Both the position numbers and the translations under genes were made by a program. A DNA stretch of 64,000 nucleotides from Clostridia bacterium. Its GTDB lineage: Bacteria; Bacillota; Clostridia; Christensenellales; Aristaeellaceae. The notes under the pieces are model-generated. The model was given only the letters and a program-made list of their open reading frames with translations, had not been told where the DNA came from and made no database searches. This document shows, in pieces, positions 1-7,593 of this stretch. The DNA is taken from the NCBI GenBank assembly GCA_017524725.1, contig JAFXUZ010000028.1, positions 1 through 64,000 of the forward strand. The letters are read 5' to 3'. Within the stretch, counting starts at the first letter, position 1. Every line of letters starts with the position of its first letter.

Positions 1-179
1 AACCGACCGGGCTTGGTCGATCCTCTCGCTTATTACCTGAGAAATACTTGAAACCATGTTGCGATGTAGCGCCGTATACCCGATCGGTACGTACGGTGCA
101 ACGGGAGGGGCGAGGGCTAACGCCCTCCCTCTACCCTATTTCGGATCACCGGAAATACACAAGAAAGGATGTGGAAGAA
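1..179 (+). promoter_or_regulatory. tyrS leader with alternative hairpins
   Basis: The 179 bases before tyrS hold no convincing gene. Two mutually exclusive helices can be drawn: 103-109 (GGGAGGG) with 123-129 (CCCTCCC), and 112-117 (GAGGGC) with 122-127 (GCCCTC). Many Clostridia control tyrS with a T-box leader, but I do not find the T-box core sequence here. It may lie outside the window or be absent. A switching leader is therefore only an inference. Confidence 0.3.
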
Positions 180-1403
180 GTGCAGATCTATGAAGAACTC
201 CAGGCTCGCGGGCTCATTGCCCAGGTGACGGATGAACAGGAGATCCGTGAACTGATCAATAACGGAGGCGCCCGGTTTTATATCGGTTTCGATCCCACTG
301 CGGATTCGCTTCACGTGGGGCATTTTATGGCCCTGTGTCTGATGAAGCGCCTGCAGATGGCGGGCAACAAGCCTGTAGTGCTTCTGGGCGGCGGGACCGG
401 CATGGTGGGCGACCCCTCCGGACGCACCGACATGCGGCCGATGATGACTCAGGAGATCATCCGCCACAACTGCGACTGTTTCAAAAAGCAAATGGAGCGG
501 TTCATCGAATTCGGCGAGGACAAGGCTGTCATCGTCAACAACGGAGACTGGCTGCTGGACCTGAAGTATGTGGACCTGCTGCGGGAGGTGGGCGCCTGCT
601 TCTCCGTAAACAACATGCTGCGCGCGGAATGCTATAAACAGCGGATGGAGCGGGGACTGAGCTTCTTTGAATTCAATTATATGATCATGCAGGCCTACGA
701 TTTTCTTCACCTGCATCGTGTGTACGGCTGCAATATGCAGTTCGGAGGAGACGACCAGTGGAGCAATATGCTGGCAGGCACCGAACTGATCCGCCGGAAG
801 GGCGAAGGAGACGCCTACGCCATGACGATTACCCTGCTGCTCAACAGCGAGGGCAAAAAGATGGGCAAGACCGCCAAAGGCGCGGTGTGGCTGGATCCCG
901 ACAAGACATCCCCATTCGAATTCTACCAGTACTGGCGCAACGTCGGTGATGATGACGTGATGAAATGCATCCGCATGCTCACCTTTGTGCCGTTGGAAGA
1001 GATCGAAGAAATGGAACACTGGGACGCTTCCAGGATCAATGAAAAGAAGGAGATCCTGGCAATGGAGCTGACGACGCTGGTCCACGGACGCGAGGAAGCT
1101 GAAAAGGCCCGTCAGGCGGCTAAAGCGCTGTTTGGCGGCGAGGGTGACGACAGCAATATGCCCACGACGACCCTTACGGCGGACGAAGTGCCGGAGGGCG
1201 GATTCAACATCGTCGATCTGATGATGCGCTGCGGTCTTGGCAAAAGCAAAGGTGAGATCCGCCGGCTGATCGAACAGGGCGGTGTGAGCCTTGACGGCGA
1301 AAAGGTACCTGATATCAATTGCAACGTGTCCGCGGAACGCCTGAAGGACGGCGTGAAGATCCGCAAGGGCAAAAAAATCTATCACAAAGCAGTGATCGGC
1401 TGA
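180..1403 (+). CDS. tyrS: tyrosyl-tRNA synthetase
   Basis: Charges tRNA-Tyr with tyrosine in the cytosol. It is a class I synthetase: the HIGH-type motif reads HVGH after FDPTADSL, and the KMSKS-type loop reads KMGKT in the segment GKKMGKTAKG. The C-terminal part (about the last 65 residues, from GGFNIVDLMMRCGLGKSKGE) is an S4 RNA-binding domain. I start it at the GTG at 180, which gives 407 residues, a normal length, and begins MQIYEELQARG. An AGAAAGGA box lies about 10 bases upstream. The open frame extends back to 48, but those residues do not resemble a TyrRS N-terminus. A strong terminator follows, so it is probably monocistronic. Confidence 0.96.
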   Translation: MQIYEELQARGLIAQVTDEQEIRELINNGGARFYIGFDPTADSLHVGHFMALCLMKRLQMAGNKPVVLLGGGTGMVGDPSGRTDMRPMMTQEIIRHNCDCFKKQMERFIEFGEDKAVIVNNGDWLLDLKYVDLLREVGACFSVNNMLRAECYKQRMERGLSFFEFNYMIMQAYDFLHLHRVYGCNMQFGGDDQWSNMLAGTELIRRKGEGDAYAMTITLLLNSEGKKMGKTAKGAVWLDPDKTSPFEFYQYWRNVGDDDVMKCIRMLTFVPLEEIEEMEHWDASRINEKKEILAMELTTLVHGREEAEKARQAAKALFGGEGDDSNMPTTTLTADEVPEGGFNIVDLMMRCGLGKSKGEIRRLIEQGGVSLDGEKVPDINCNVSAERLKDGVKIRKGKKIYHKAVIG

Positions 1404-1431
1404 TTACGGACGCAAAGATGCGCCGGAAGCG

Positions 1432-1464
1432 GCAGCCTGGATGGGATCCGGGCTGCTGTTTTTT
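1432..1464 (+). terminator. intrinsic terminator of tyrS
   Basis: An 11 bp stem, GCAGCCTGGAT (1432-1442) with ATCCGGGCTGC (1446-1456), one G-T pair, a GGG loop and a run of six T at 1459-1464. Confidence 0.88.
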
Positions 1465-1595
1465 CGCGTGCATCGTATTGGTTACCCTGTTACGTACACC
1501 GGAAAAGGATAAGCTGAAAAAAAGAATAAGGAAAAATGAGTACAAAAAACGGGGATCGCGGACTGCGTCCCCGGGATGGAAAGGCATTTATGAAT

Positions 1596-3821
1596 TCAGT
1601 CGACCACTGTGGTCTCGTAACTGTAAAGATGGGCCGAACTGCTGGGAAGGACGATGGTGATCCAGGTGGCGCCCTTTGGGATATCCATGGTGTAGGTATC
1701 CCTGTAATCGGGAACGGTGAATACCTGAGGCTTCCGGCCTTCGATGGTCAGGATCAGGTCCGTTTCTTCATCCACATCGATATCGAATTTCAGCTGGCCC
1801 TTGCCATTGGAAAGTTCCTCATTGAACAGGACGATGTTCAGCGTAGTGCCTTTGCGCAGGACATTCCCGTCGACGATGCCGCCCATCATGCTGTCCAGCC
1901 AGCGTTCGCCGGGGGTGATGCGGACGGCCTTCAGCAGGGGAGTGCTGGCGATCACCGAGGCGCTGTCGGACAGCTGGACTTGATGGAAGGAATTGGTGTC
2001 CATAACGATCAGGTCCGTATCCGGGGTCATGTTTGCTGGGATCGCGCCGCGCTGGGTGTTGGGTACGAAAGGAATGTAATACCCACCCTGGTGCATCATA
2101 TTGTTGTAAAGATCGTTGACGTAGCACATGGTGGTTTCGTCGCGGGAGATGATATCAAGCTGGGTATTGTAATACACCCAGGTGCTGTACACATACAGGT
2201 AGGGTTGGCCGTCGAGGACGCTGCTGATCCCATCGGTGGATTCCTGCATAATGGGCTGGATATAGGAGCGCAGGGTGCCATAGGTGAATTCGCCGGTAAC
2301 GAATACGCACAGGGCCGCAGCTGCGCTTGCCCACTGACGTACCTTTGTGCGGAAGCGGCCGATGACAAGGACCGCCGTGAACAGGATGACAGCGACGGCG
2401 AGGAAAACCATCAGTAATTTGGTCCCCCACACGCTGGAATTCAGCCATGACAGGGACAGTTCAAACACCACGTTGCCGCTCTCGCGGATCCGGCTGAGAA
2501 CATCGAAAAAGGCTACAACGATCAGCATATACAGGGGGATGAGCAGATACGGGCTGAGGAGGGTGCGATCCGATTTGGGATGGTTCTCACATTCCTCTGC
2601 AGGCAGGGGAGGGGTCTTTGGAAGAGCTTCCGTGATATCGGCGGAAGGCATCCCGGTATCCTCCGCCGTTTCCTGCTCAATGGAAGAAGGAAGCTTCCTT
2701 GCCAGTCGAAGGGCTTTCCGTTCGGCGCGTTCCCTTTTTTCTTCGTCGGAAGCGTCGCGGGCGAAGGTCATGATCAGGAAAAGAGGGATGAATTCGGCGG
2801 TGTAGCGAAGGTGAACTGCCAGGTCGTTTTCCACCCGGTTGACGGTCCAGGCAGTGCCCATCAGCAGGAAGAACACCGACGCCAACATGACAATAAGCGT
2901 CATCCTGTCCCGGCTGCCCATGTCCTTCATGCGGATAAGGGGGGTGACAAAAATGCCGCCCGCGCAGGCAAGGATGAAGCAGCAGGGGTACATCCAGGCG
3001 GAGGTGAACAGGAAGGAGGGGCTGAGGGCCTTGTCCTTCAGGGAAAGCTGGCTTTGGTAAAGGCCGAAATACTGGTCCGGGTGGTGGTTGAAGGCCAGGG
3101 ATACAAAAAGATAAAAGACCAGGGTGAAAGCTGCCATGGTCCCTGCTGCCGCAAGGGAGCCAAGGCACATCCGGCGATCTTTTTTGGCAAGCCCGGCCGC
3201 AAGGAGGAAAACCAGTGCGACCGCGGAGTAAACTATGATGCCGGGTTTTGTGCAGAAGACAGCCCCGGCAAGAATGCCGAACCACACCATGTGCATGATA
3301 TTCTTTTCCTGCAGGTAGACGTAAAACAGATACGCGGACAGGAAAAACATGGGGTACAGGATGCATTCGCTCATGATCAGCTGTCCCAGGATGAAATCCG
3401 GCGCCAGCATGGATATAAAGGAAAGCACCAGGGCCTTGCGCGCGTCACCGCATACCCGCCGGGCCAAGGCATAGATCGGGAACAGGGCCATGTTGAACAG
3501 AAGCACGTCGATCAGCTGGATGATGCGGTAGAAATTCGTCCCCTCGGGCAGCCAGTACACAGGCGAGAGGAGCATGGAAAAGAGCACGGAATTATAGTTG
3601 GCCGGCTGCCCCATAAAAGAGATCCTGCCATGGGCTCCCATGGAACGGGCCATGCTGTAATACAGGATCTCGTCGATCATGACGATCGGGTATTTGGATG
3701 TGGACAGGGCCATCAGGTACCTGAATACGCAGAATACCGCGTACATGATGATGAGTGTGATCAGTGTCCGCTTATGAGCCAGAAGCCTGCTGGACAGCGT
3801 TTTTTTCCCTGATTCAGTCAA
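1596..3821 (-). CDS. GT-C type membrane glycosyltransferase (ArnT/PMT-like)
   Basis: Large polytopic membrane protein of about 741 residues. After the first membrane segment comes an acidic IDE motif (YPIVMIDEILYYSMARSM), the extracytoplasmic catalytic position typical of GT-C enzymes that use polyprenyl-phosphate sugars (GT39/ArnT/PMT style). Some ten hydrophobic segments follow, then a charged cytoplasmic stretch (EEKRERAERKALRL), two or three more membrane segments and a soluble C-terminal domain of about 200 residues with SMMGGIVDGNVL and beta-rich sequence. I start it at the TTG at 3821 because a GGAGGG box lies 8 bases upstream; the ATG at 3890 has no ribosome site. Likely role is transfer of sugars to a lipid, wall polymer or protein outside the cell. 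Substrate cannot be told from sequence. It stands alone, convergent with tyrS. Confidence 0.75.
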   Translation of the reverse strand: MTESGKKTLSSRLLAHKRTLITLIIMYAVFCVFRYLMALSTSKYPIVMIDEILYYSMARSMGAHGRISFMGQPANYNSVLFSMLLSPVYWLPEGTNFYRIIQLIDVLLFNMALFPIYALARRVCGDARKALVLSFISMLAPDFILGQLIMSECILYPMFFLSAYLFYVYLQEKNIMHMVWFGILAGAVFCTKPGIIVYSAVALVFLLAAGLAKKDRRMCLGSLAAAGTMAAFTLVFYLFVSLAFNHHPDQYFGLYQSQLSLKDKALSPSFLFTSAWMYPCCFILACAGGIFVTPLIRMKDMGSRDRMTLIVMLASVFFLLMGTAWTVNRVENDLAVHLRYTAEFIPLFLIMTFARDASDEEKRERAERKALRLARKLPSSIEQETAEDTGMPSADITEALPKTPPLPAEECENHPKSDRTLLSPYLLIPLYMLIVVAFFDVLSRIRESGNVVFELSLSWLNSSVWGTKLLMVFLAVAVILFTAVLVIGRFRTKVRQWASAAAALCVFVTGEFTYGTLRSYIQPIMQESTDGISSVLDGQPYLYVYSTWVYYNTQLDIISRDETTMCYVNDLYNNMMHQGGYYIPFVPNTQRGAIPANMTPDTDLIVMDTNSFHQVQLSDSASVIASTPLLKAVRITPGERWLDSMMGGIVDGNVLRKGTTLNIVLFNEELSNGKGQLKFDIDVDEETDLILTIEGRKPQVFTVPDYRDTYTMDIPKGATWITIVLPSSSAHLYSYETTVVD

Positions 3822-3941
3822 TGGAAAGACCCTCCATTCCGCCGGCGGCGTCTGCCGTCGAAAACATGACCATTTTAACAGCGGGGACATGTGTTGTCAA
3901 TCGGCACTGATGCCTCCGTCTGTCGTATTCCTGACACAATT

Positions 3942-3970
3942 CTGACGGCAAAGAGAAATTTTTTTATAAT
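3942..3970 (+). promoter_or_regulatory. probable promoter of the 4046 gene
   Basis: CTGACG at 3942-3947 and TATAAT at 3965-3970 with a 17 bp spacer, in the AT-rich gap before the membrane-anchored unknown. Confidence 0.55.
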
Positions 3971-4045
3971 ATATGTATTATCAGGTACTTTGTTTTGTCC
4001 GAATTCCGTGATATAGTTAAATGGTCCGAAAGGACAGGACGATTG

Positions 4046-4768
4046 ATGAAGGAAATGGGTAGCATGCAGTTTAAAACACCCCTGACCAGGAAAAAGCTGA
4101 GCGATCACCTTACCTATCACGGCTGGAAATATATTGTGCTGGTGGCCGGGGCCATCCTTGGATGGAACCTGATCTATGCCCAGACGGCATACAGGGTGCC
4201 GCAGGAGAAAAGGATCGACGTATATATCAAAAGCGCCACCACTTCCCAGGCCGTTGCCGACGCCTTCCTGGAGAAAATATGGAAGGAAAGCGTTCCCGAA
4301 ATGGAATTGGTCTCTTCGACGCTGATGTCTGCAACCAACGATTATTCCTCCGAGATGCAGATGAGCGTCTGGATCGCAGCGGGAGAAGGGGATATCTATA
4401 TCCTTCCGTCCTCCGATTTCAAATCCTATGCTTCGGCGGGCGCGTTTTTGAATCTGCAGGGTTTTGTGGACGACGGCACCCTGTCCGTGGAGGGCGTGGA
4501 CCTGAGCGCGGGCAAGGTATGCGCTGCGGTGGGCAGCGACGCCCAGGGGAACACCGTTTATGATGATGAATTGCGGTTGTACGGCGTTCCGCTGGACAGC
4601 TATTACGGCTACATGGAAGGCATGTCCCTGGACAACAGGGGCATGGTGATGTGCGTCCTTGCCGCCAACAGGAACGACGCCAACGTGCTGCCTTTTATGG
4701 GGGCGCTGCTCCGGGCGGGTGAGGGCGAACCTCCCTCATGGCTAATGGAGAACGGCGCGGGTCAATGA
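4046..4768 (+). CDS. membrane-anchored protein of unknown function
   Basis: About 240 residues. A basic N-terminus (MKEMGSMQFKTPLTRKK) is followed by one hydrophobic segment (YIVLVAGAILGWNLIYA), and the remaining 190 residues should lie outside the membrane. The soluble part has the pattern of a reduced extracellular solute-binding fold: IDVYIKSATTSQAVADAFLEKIW resembles the opening strand-helix of family 1 binding proteins, and GEGDIYILPSSDFKSYASAGAFLNL resembles their inner lobe. No ABC genes adjoin. Start chosen at ATG 4046 behind AGGACAGGAC; ATG 4064 is possible. A perfect terminator follows, so it is a single-gene unit. I do not recognise a characterised family. Confidence 0.65.
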   Translation: MKEMGSMQFKTPLTRKKLSDHLTYHGWKYIVLVAGAILGWNLIYAQTAYRVPQEKRIDVYIKSATTSQAVADAFLEKIWKESVPEMELVSSTLMSATNDYSSEMQMSVWIAAGEGDIYILPSSDFKSYASAGAFLNLQGFVDDGTLSVEGVDLSAGKVCAAVGSDAQGNTVYDDELRLYGVPLDSYYGYMEGMSLDNRGMVMCVLAANRNDANVLPFMGALLRAGEGEPPSWLMENGAGQ

Positions 4769-4789
4769 TAACAGGCACTATATGATGAA

Positions 4790-4818
4790 GGCTGCCGCAG
4801 TGCGGCAGCCGGTTTTTT
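4790..4818 (+). terminator. intrinsic terminator
   Basis: Perfect 9 bp stem GGCTGCCGC (4790-4798) / GCGGCAGCC (4802-4810) with a 3-base loop, then GG and six T. It serves the plus-strand gene ending at 4768 and just touches the stop of the facing gene. Confidence 0.9.
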
Positions 4819-5383
4819 ACTGCTTCTGAATGATCCAGCATTCCGGCGCGCCTGGGCCGGCGTTGGCAAAGACCGAATGGAGCACATTGTATTCCTGGGG
4901 CCGCAGCCCTGAAAGTAGAGCCCCGAGGTTTTCCCGTTCCACGTTTCCCTCCCGGTGGCCCGGGTAAACGCATACCGTCATCACGCCGCCTTTGTTGAGC
5001 AGCGTCAGGGCGTCAGAAACGGCGGTGCGGGTGGTCTCCCAAAGGGTGGTCACGCTTTTGTCCCCTCCGGGCAGCCAGCCGAGATTGAACATGATCGCAT
5101 CCACCGGCCGGGACAGATGGCGGAGGATGTTCTGGTGGCCGTCATGGATCAGGGTGACCCTGCCCGAAAGGCCTTCCCTTTGCAGAAGGGCTGCGGCGGA
5201 AGCGAGGGCGTCTTCCTGGATGTCGAAGGCGTATACGTGCCCTGTGCTTCCGCAAAGCTCCGCAAGGAAACAGGTGTCGTGGCCGTTGCCGGCGGTGCAG
5301 TCCACGGCGGCGCAGCCGTCGCACAGATGCGCTCGCAGGGCATCCTGGGCAAGGAAACGGGCTGATCTCAGCTGATATCCCAT
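4817..5383 (-). CDS. mnmM: tRNA methyltransferase, MnmM/YtqB family (class I SAM-dependent)
   Basis: A 188-residue Rossmann methyltransferase. SAM-binding motif I is VDCTAGNGHDT (about residues 28-38), followed by the acidic motif YAFDIQEDAL and the motif IV-like stretch FNLGWLPGGD, which is characteristic of the YtqB family. Bacillus subtilis YtqB, renamed MnmM, completes the mnm5(s2)U modification at the wobble base of several tRNAs; assigning that activity here is by family. Start at ATG 5383 with AAAGGA 7 bases upstream; the frame extends further but those residues do not fit. It lies 83 bases downstream of the pseudouridine synthase on the same strand, so the two probably form one RNA-modification operon. 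Confidence 0.82.
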   Translation of the reverse strand: MGYQLRSARFLAQDALRAHLCDGCAAVDCTAGNGHDTCFLAELCGSTGHVYAFDIQEDALASAAALLQREGLSGRVTLIHDGHQNILRHLSRPVDAIMFNLGWLPGGDKSVTTLWETTRTAVSDALTLLNKGGVMTVCVYPGHREGNVERENLGALLSGLRPQEYNVLHSVFANAGPGAPECWIIQKQ

Positions 5384-5466
5384 GGCAAATCCTTTATGCA
5401 GGCGCGGGGAACGCAAAAGCATCCCCATATTAGTACAGGTCATGAAAAACGGAAACGGCCTTCAGG

Positions 5467-6174
5467 TCACAGGGTCCGCTTCAGCTCGCGGATCTCGTTT
5501 TCCTCAAGAAAACGCCACTGGCCGCGCTTGAGGTCTCCCAGATCCAGGGGGCCGAAACGGACGCGGCGGAGCATCAGCACCTTGTAGCCAAGTTCTTCAA
5601 ACATCCTGCGGACCTGACGGTTCCTGCCTTCATGGATGGTGACCATGACGATTGCGTCAAAGGCTTCCTGCCTGATCAGGCGGACCCTGGCGGGGGAAGT
5701 GGGATGATCGTCCAGCATCACCCCTTTGGCAAGCTGCCTGAGCGCTTCCGGCGTAACGGTGCCCAGAACCTTGCAGTAATAGGCTTTGTCCACTTCGTGG
5801 CTGGGGTGCATCATTTTTTCGGCCAGGTCGCCGTCGTTGGTCAGGAGCAGGAGCCCCTCGCTGTCGTAATCCAGGCGGCCCACCGGAAAAAGGCGGACGC
5901 CGATGTCACTGAAGCGGTCCAGGACGGTGGGACGACCTTCGGGATCGGAAACCGTGGTTACTTCCCCGGCGGGCTTGTGATAAATGATGTATTTCTTTTC
6001 CGCTTCGGGAAACACCTGCCTGCCGTCCACGCAGACAACGTCCCCTTCTTCTGCCTGGGTCCCCATCTGGGTGACCGTGATCCCGTTGACGGTGACCCGG
6101 CCCGATGCGATCATTTCCTCAGCGTGGCGGCGGCTGGCGACCCCGCACAGCGCAAGGTATTTCTGCAGTCTCAT
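5467..6174 (-). CDS. RsuA/RluB-family pseudouridine synthase
   Basis: Makes pseudouridine in rRNA (RluB-like on 23S or RsuA-like on 16S; the sequence does not settle which). The 235-residue protein opens with an S4 RNA-binding domain (MRLQKYLALCGVASRRHAEEMI) and then carries the catalytic-domain motif GRLDYDSEGLLLLTNDG, whose Asp is the nucleophile, and the family motif EGRNRQVRRMFEELG. Start at ATG 6174 behind GGGGGTGAT. The open frame extends about 78 codons further upstream but that part is not homologous. First gene of a likely two-gene unit with the methyltransferase downstream. Divergent from the SGNH hydrolase. Confidence 0.92.
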   Translation of the reverse strand: MRLQKYLALCGVASRRHAEEMIASGRVTVNGITVTQMGTQAEEGDVVCVDGRQVFPEAEKKYIIYHKPAGEVTTVSDPEGRPTVLDRFSDIGVRLFPVGRLDYDSEGLLLLTNDGDLAEKMMHPSHEVDKAYYCKVLGTVTPEALRQLAKGVMLDDHPTSPARVRLIRQEAFDAIVMVTIHEGRNRQVRRMFEELGYKVLMLRRVRFGPLDLGDLKRGQWRFLEENEIRELKRTL

Positions 6175-6257
6175 GAGATCACCCCCGAAATGTGATGGTA
6201 TCTGTATTATTATACCGCATGCAAGACCGCAAATAAAGCATGCCGGCGTTTTTTTTG

Positions 6258-6286
6258 TTGACAAAATAACAAAAGCCTTGTAAAAT
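6258..6286 (+). promoter_or_regulatory. strong sigma-A promoter for the SGNH hydrolase
   Basis: TTGACA at 6258-6263 and TAAAAT at 6281-6286 with exactly 17 bases between, about 48 bases before the start codon. Confidence 0.85.
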
Positions 6287-6333
6287 AGTAACGAAAACCA
6301 TATTAAAGAAAGAAGAAAACAGGAGGCTAGGGT

Positions 6334-7011
6334 ATGAAACAGGACATTCCGGGGATCGTCGTGTGGGGGGATTCCATAGGAAAGGGGATCGTCTGGAGCG
6401 AGGAGCACGGCCGATACAGGCTGTCGGCCCGGGGATGCGTCCGCATGCTGGCTTCCCGCGCGCTTTGCCCGGTGAGGAACCTTTCGGTGATGGGCCAGAC
6501 GGCGGAAGGCTGCCTGAAAAGCTTTGATCCTTCGGGGATGATCCCCGGCGGTGTCGGTGTGATCGAACTGGGGGGCAACGACTGCAATATGCCCTGGGAA
6601 GCCATCAGCCGGGATCCGGATGGGGAATACCTGCCCAGTGTTCCGCTGGACCGTTTTATAACGGCCATGCGCCGTTTGATCCGCCTTTTACGCTCCGGAG
6701 GGATGGAGCCACTGGTCGCTGTCCCGGTGCCGGTGATCGGGCACCGTTATTTTTCCTTCCTGTCCAGGCGTTTTGACGGAAGGGGCCTTCTGAAATACCT
6801 GGGAGATCCGGAGCAGATATCCCGCTGGCAGGAACGCTGGGCCACCGCGGCCCGTACAGTGGCGCTGGGAGAAAGCGCGGATGTCGTCGACCTGCGGGAC
6901 GCGCTGCTTTCCAGCCGCCGCTTTGAAGACCTGTACTGTGCCGACGGTATCCACCTGAATGATATGGGGCAGGAATACCTGCTTGATTATGTTACGGAAA
7001 AGTTTTTCTGA
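6334..7011 (+). CDS. SGNH/GDSL-family hydrolase
   Basis: A 225-residue cytosolic esterase-type enzyme without signal peptide. The four SGNH blocks are visible: GDS near residue 12 (VVWGDSIGKG, nucleophile Ser), a glycine in block II, GGND in block III (VIELGGNDCN) and the Asp-His pair in block V (ADGIHLNDMG). This type removes acyl or acetyl groups from sugars or lipids; the substrate is unknown. Start at ATG 6334 with AGGAGG upstream. It has its own promoter at 6258. The gap to the MarR gene carries a separate promoter, so it is not part of the exporter operon. Confidence 0.87.
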   Translation: MKQDIPGIVVWGDSIGKGIVWSEEHGRYRLSARGCVRMLASRALCPVRNLSVMGQTAEGCLKSFDPSGMIPGGVGVIELGGNDCNMPWEAISRDPDGEYLPSVPLDRFITAMRRLIRLLRSGGMEPLVAVPVPVIGHRYFSFLSRRFDGRGLLKYLGDPEQISRWQERWATAARTVALGESADVVDLRDALLSSRRFEDLYCADGIHLNDMGQEYLLDYVTEKFF

Positions 7012-7028
7012 TGTCTGACACGGGCGCA

Positions 7029-7057
7029 TTGACATCCGGAGGAAACCATATTAAAAT
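7029..7057 (+). promoter_or_regulatory. promoter of the MarR-ABC exporter operon
   Basis: TTGACA at 7029-7034 and TAAAAT at 7052-7057, spacer 17. It starts 17 bases after the SGNH stop codon. Confidence 0.85.
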
Positions 7058-7101
7058 GTTCACGCATAAACAGTTCACCGATGAATTGTTCGCGCGTGAA
7101 C
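7058..7101 (+). promoter_or_regulatory. candidate MarR operator (GTTCAC repeats)
   Basis: Directly after the -10 box lie GTTCACGC (7058-7065), GTTCAC (7073-7078) and the inverted partner GCGTGAAC (7094-7101); 7088-7101 is itself nearly palindromic (GTTCGCGCGTGAAC). This is where a self-repressing MarR protein would bind. The outer arms followed by seven T could alternatively form a weak terminator-like hairpin in the leader. Confidence 0.6.
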
Positions 7102-7122
7102 TTTTTTTGAAAGGAGGCAGAC

Positions 7123-7593
7123 GTGGACCAGAATTTCGGGAGACAGATCCATTATCTTGCCCGGCTGATGAAAAAAGCCATGGATCAATCACAGGCGAGA
7201 TCCTGCATGGAACACCTTACCGGCACCCACGGCTGGATCATCGGCTACCTTTATCATCACAGGGACAGGGAGATATTCCAGAAGGACCTGGAAAACGACC
7301 TGGGGATGAGCCGCTCGACCGTGAGCACCGTTCTGAGCCTGATGGAAGAAAACGGCCTGCTGACGAGGCATTCCGTCCCCAATGACGCAAGGCTTAAAAA
7401 ACTGGCCCTTTCGGAAAAAGCGGTCGCGCTGTACAAGGAATTCGAGGCGGACTGCCGCCGTGTGGACGAGGCTGCCCTGAAGGGGATCTCCCCGGATGAA
7501 AGGGAACAGTTTGAAAGGCTCTGCGGTATCATGATACGCAACCTTGAAAAAGAGGAGCAGTCAGGCTCCGGAAAAGAGGATCACCGGCCATGA
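7123..7593 (+). CDS. MarR-family transcriptional regulator
   Basis: A 156-residue winged-helix regulator. The core reads THGWIIGYLYHHRDREIFQKDL, then the recognition helix MSRSTVSTVLSLMEENGLLTRH and the wing SVPNDARLKKLALSEKA, in the usual MarR order. Start is GTG 7123 behind a strong AAAGGAGG. Its stop overlaps the start of the first ABC gene (ATGA), so it is translationally coupled to the exporter. Most likely it represses its own operon through the GTTCAC repeats at 7058-7101 and releases when a toxic compound binds. The ligand is unknown. Confidence 0.92.
   Translation: MDQNFGRQIHYLARLMKKAMDQSQARSCMEHLTGTHGWIIGYLYHHRDREIFQKDLENDLGMSRSTVSTVLSLMEENGLLTRHSVPNDARLKKLALSEKAVALYKEFEADCRRVDEAALKGISPDEREQFERLCGIMIRNLEKEEQSGSGKEDHRP

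Noticed and set aside
117..1385. 422-codon minus-strand frame opposite tyrS
   Set aside because: It mirrors the codons of a clear TyrRS; composition is His/Val-rich and resembles no family.
2580..3812. Long plus-strand frame opposite the GT-C gene
   Set aside because: Gly/His/Gln-rich antisense shadow; the minus frame has coherent membrane helices and a ribosome site.
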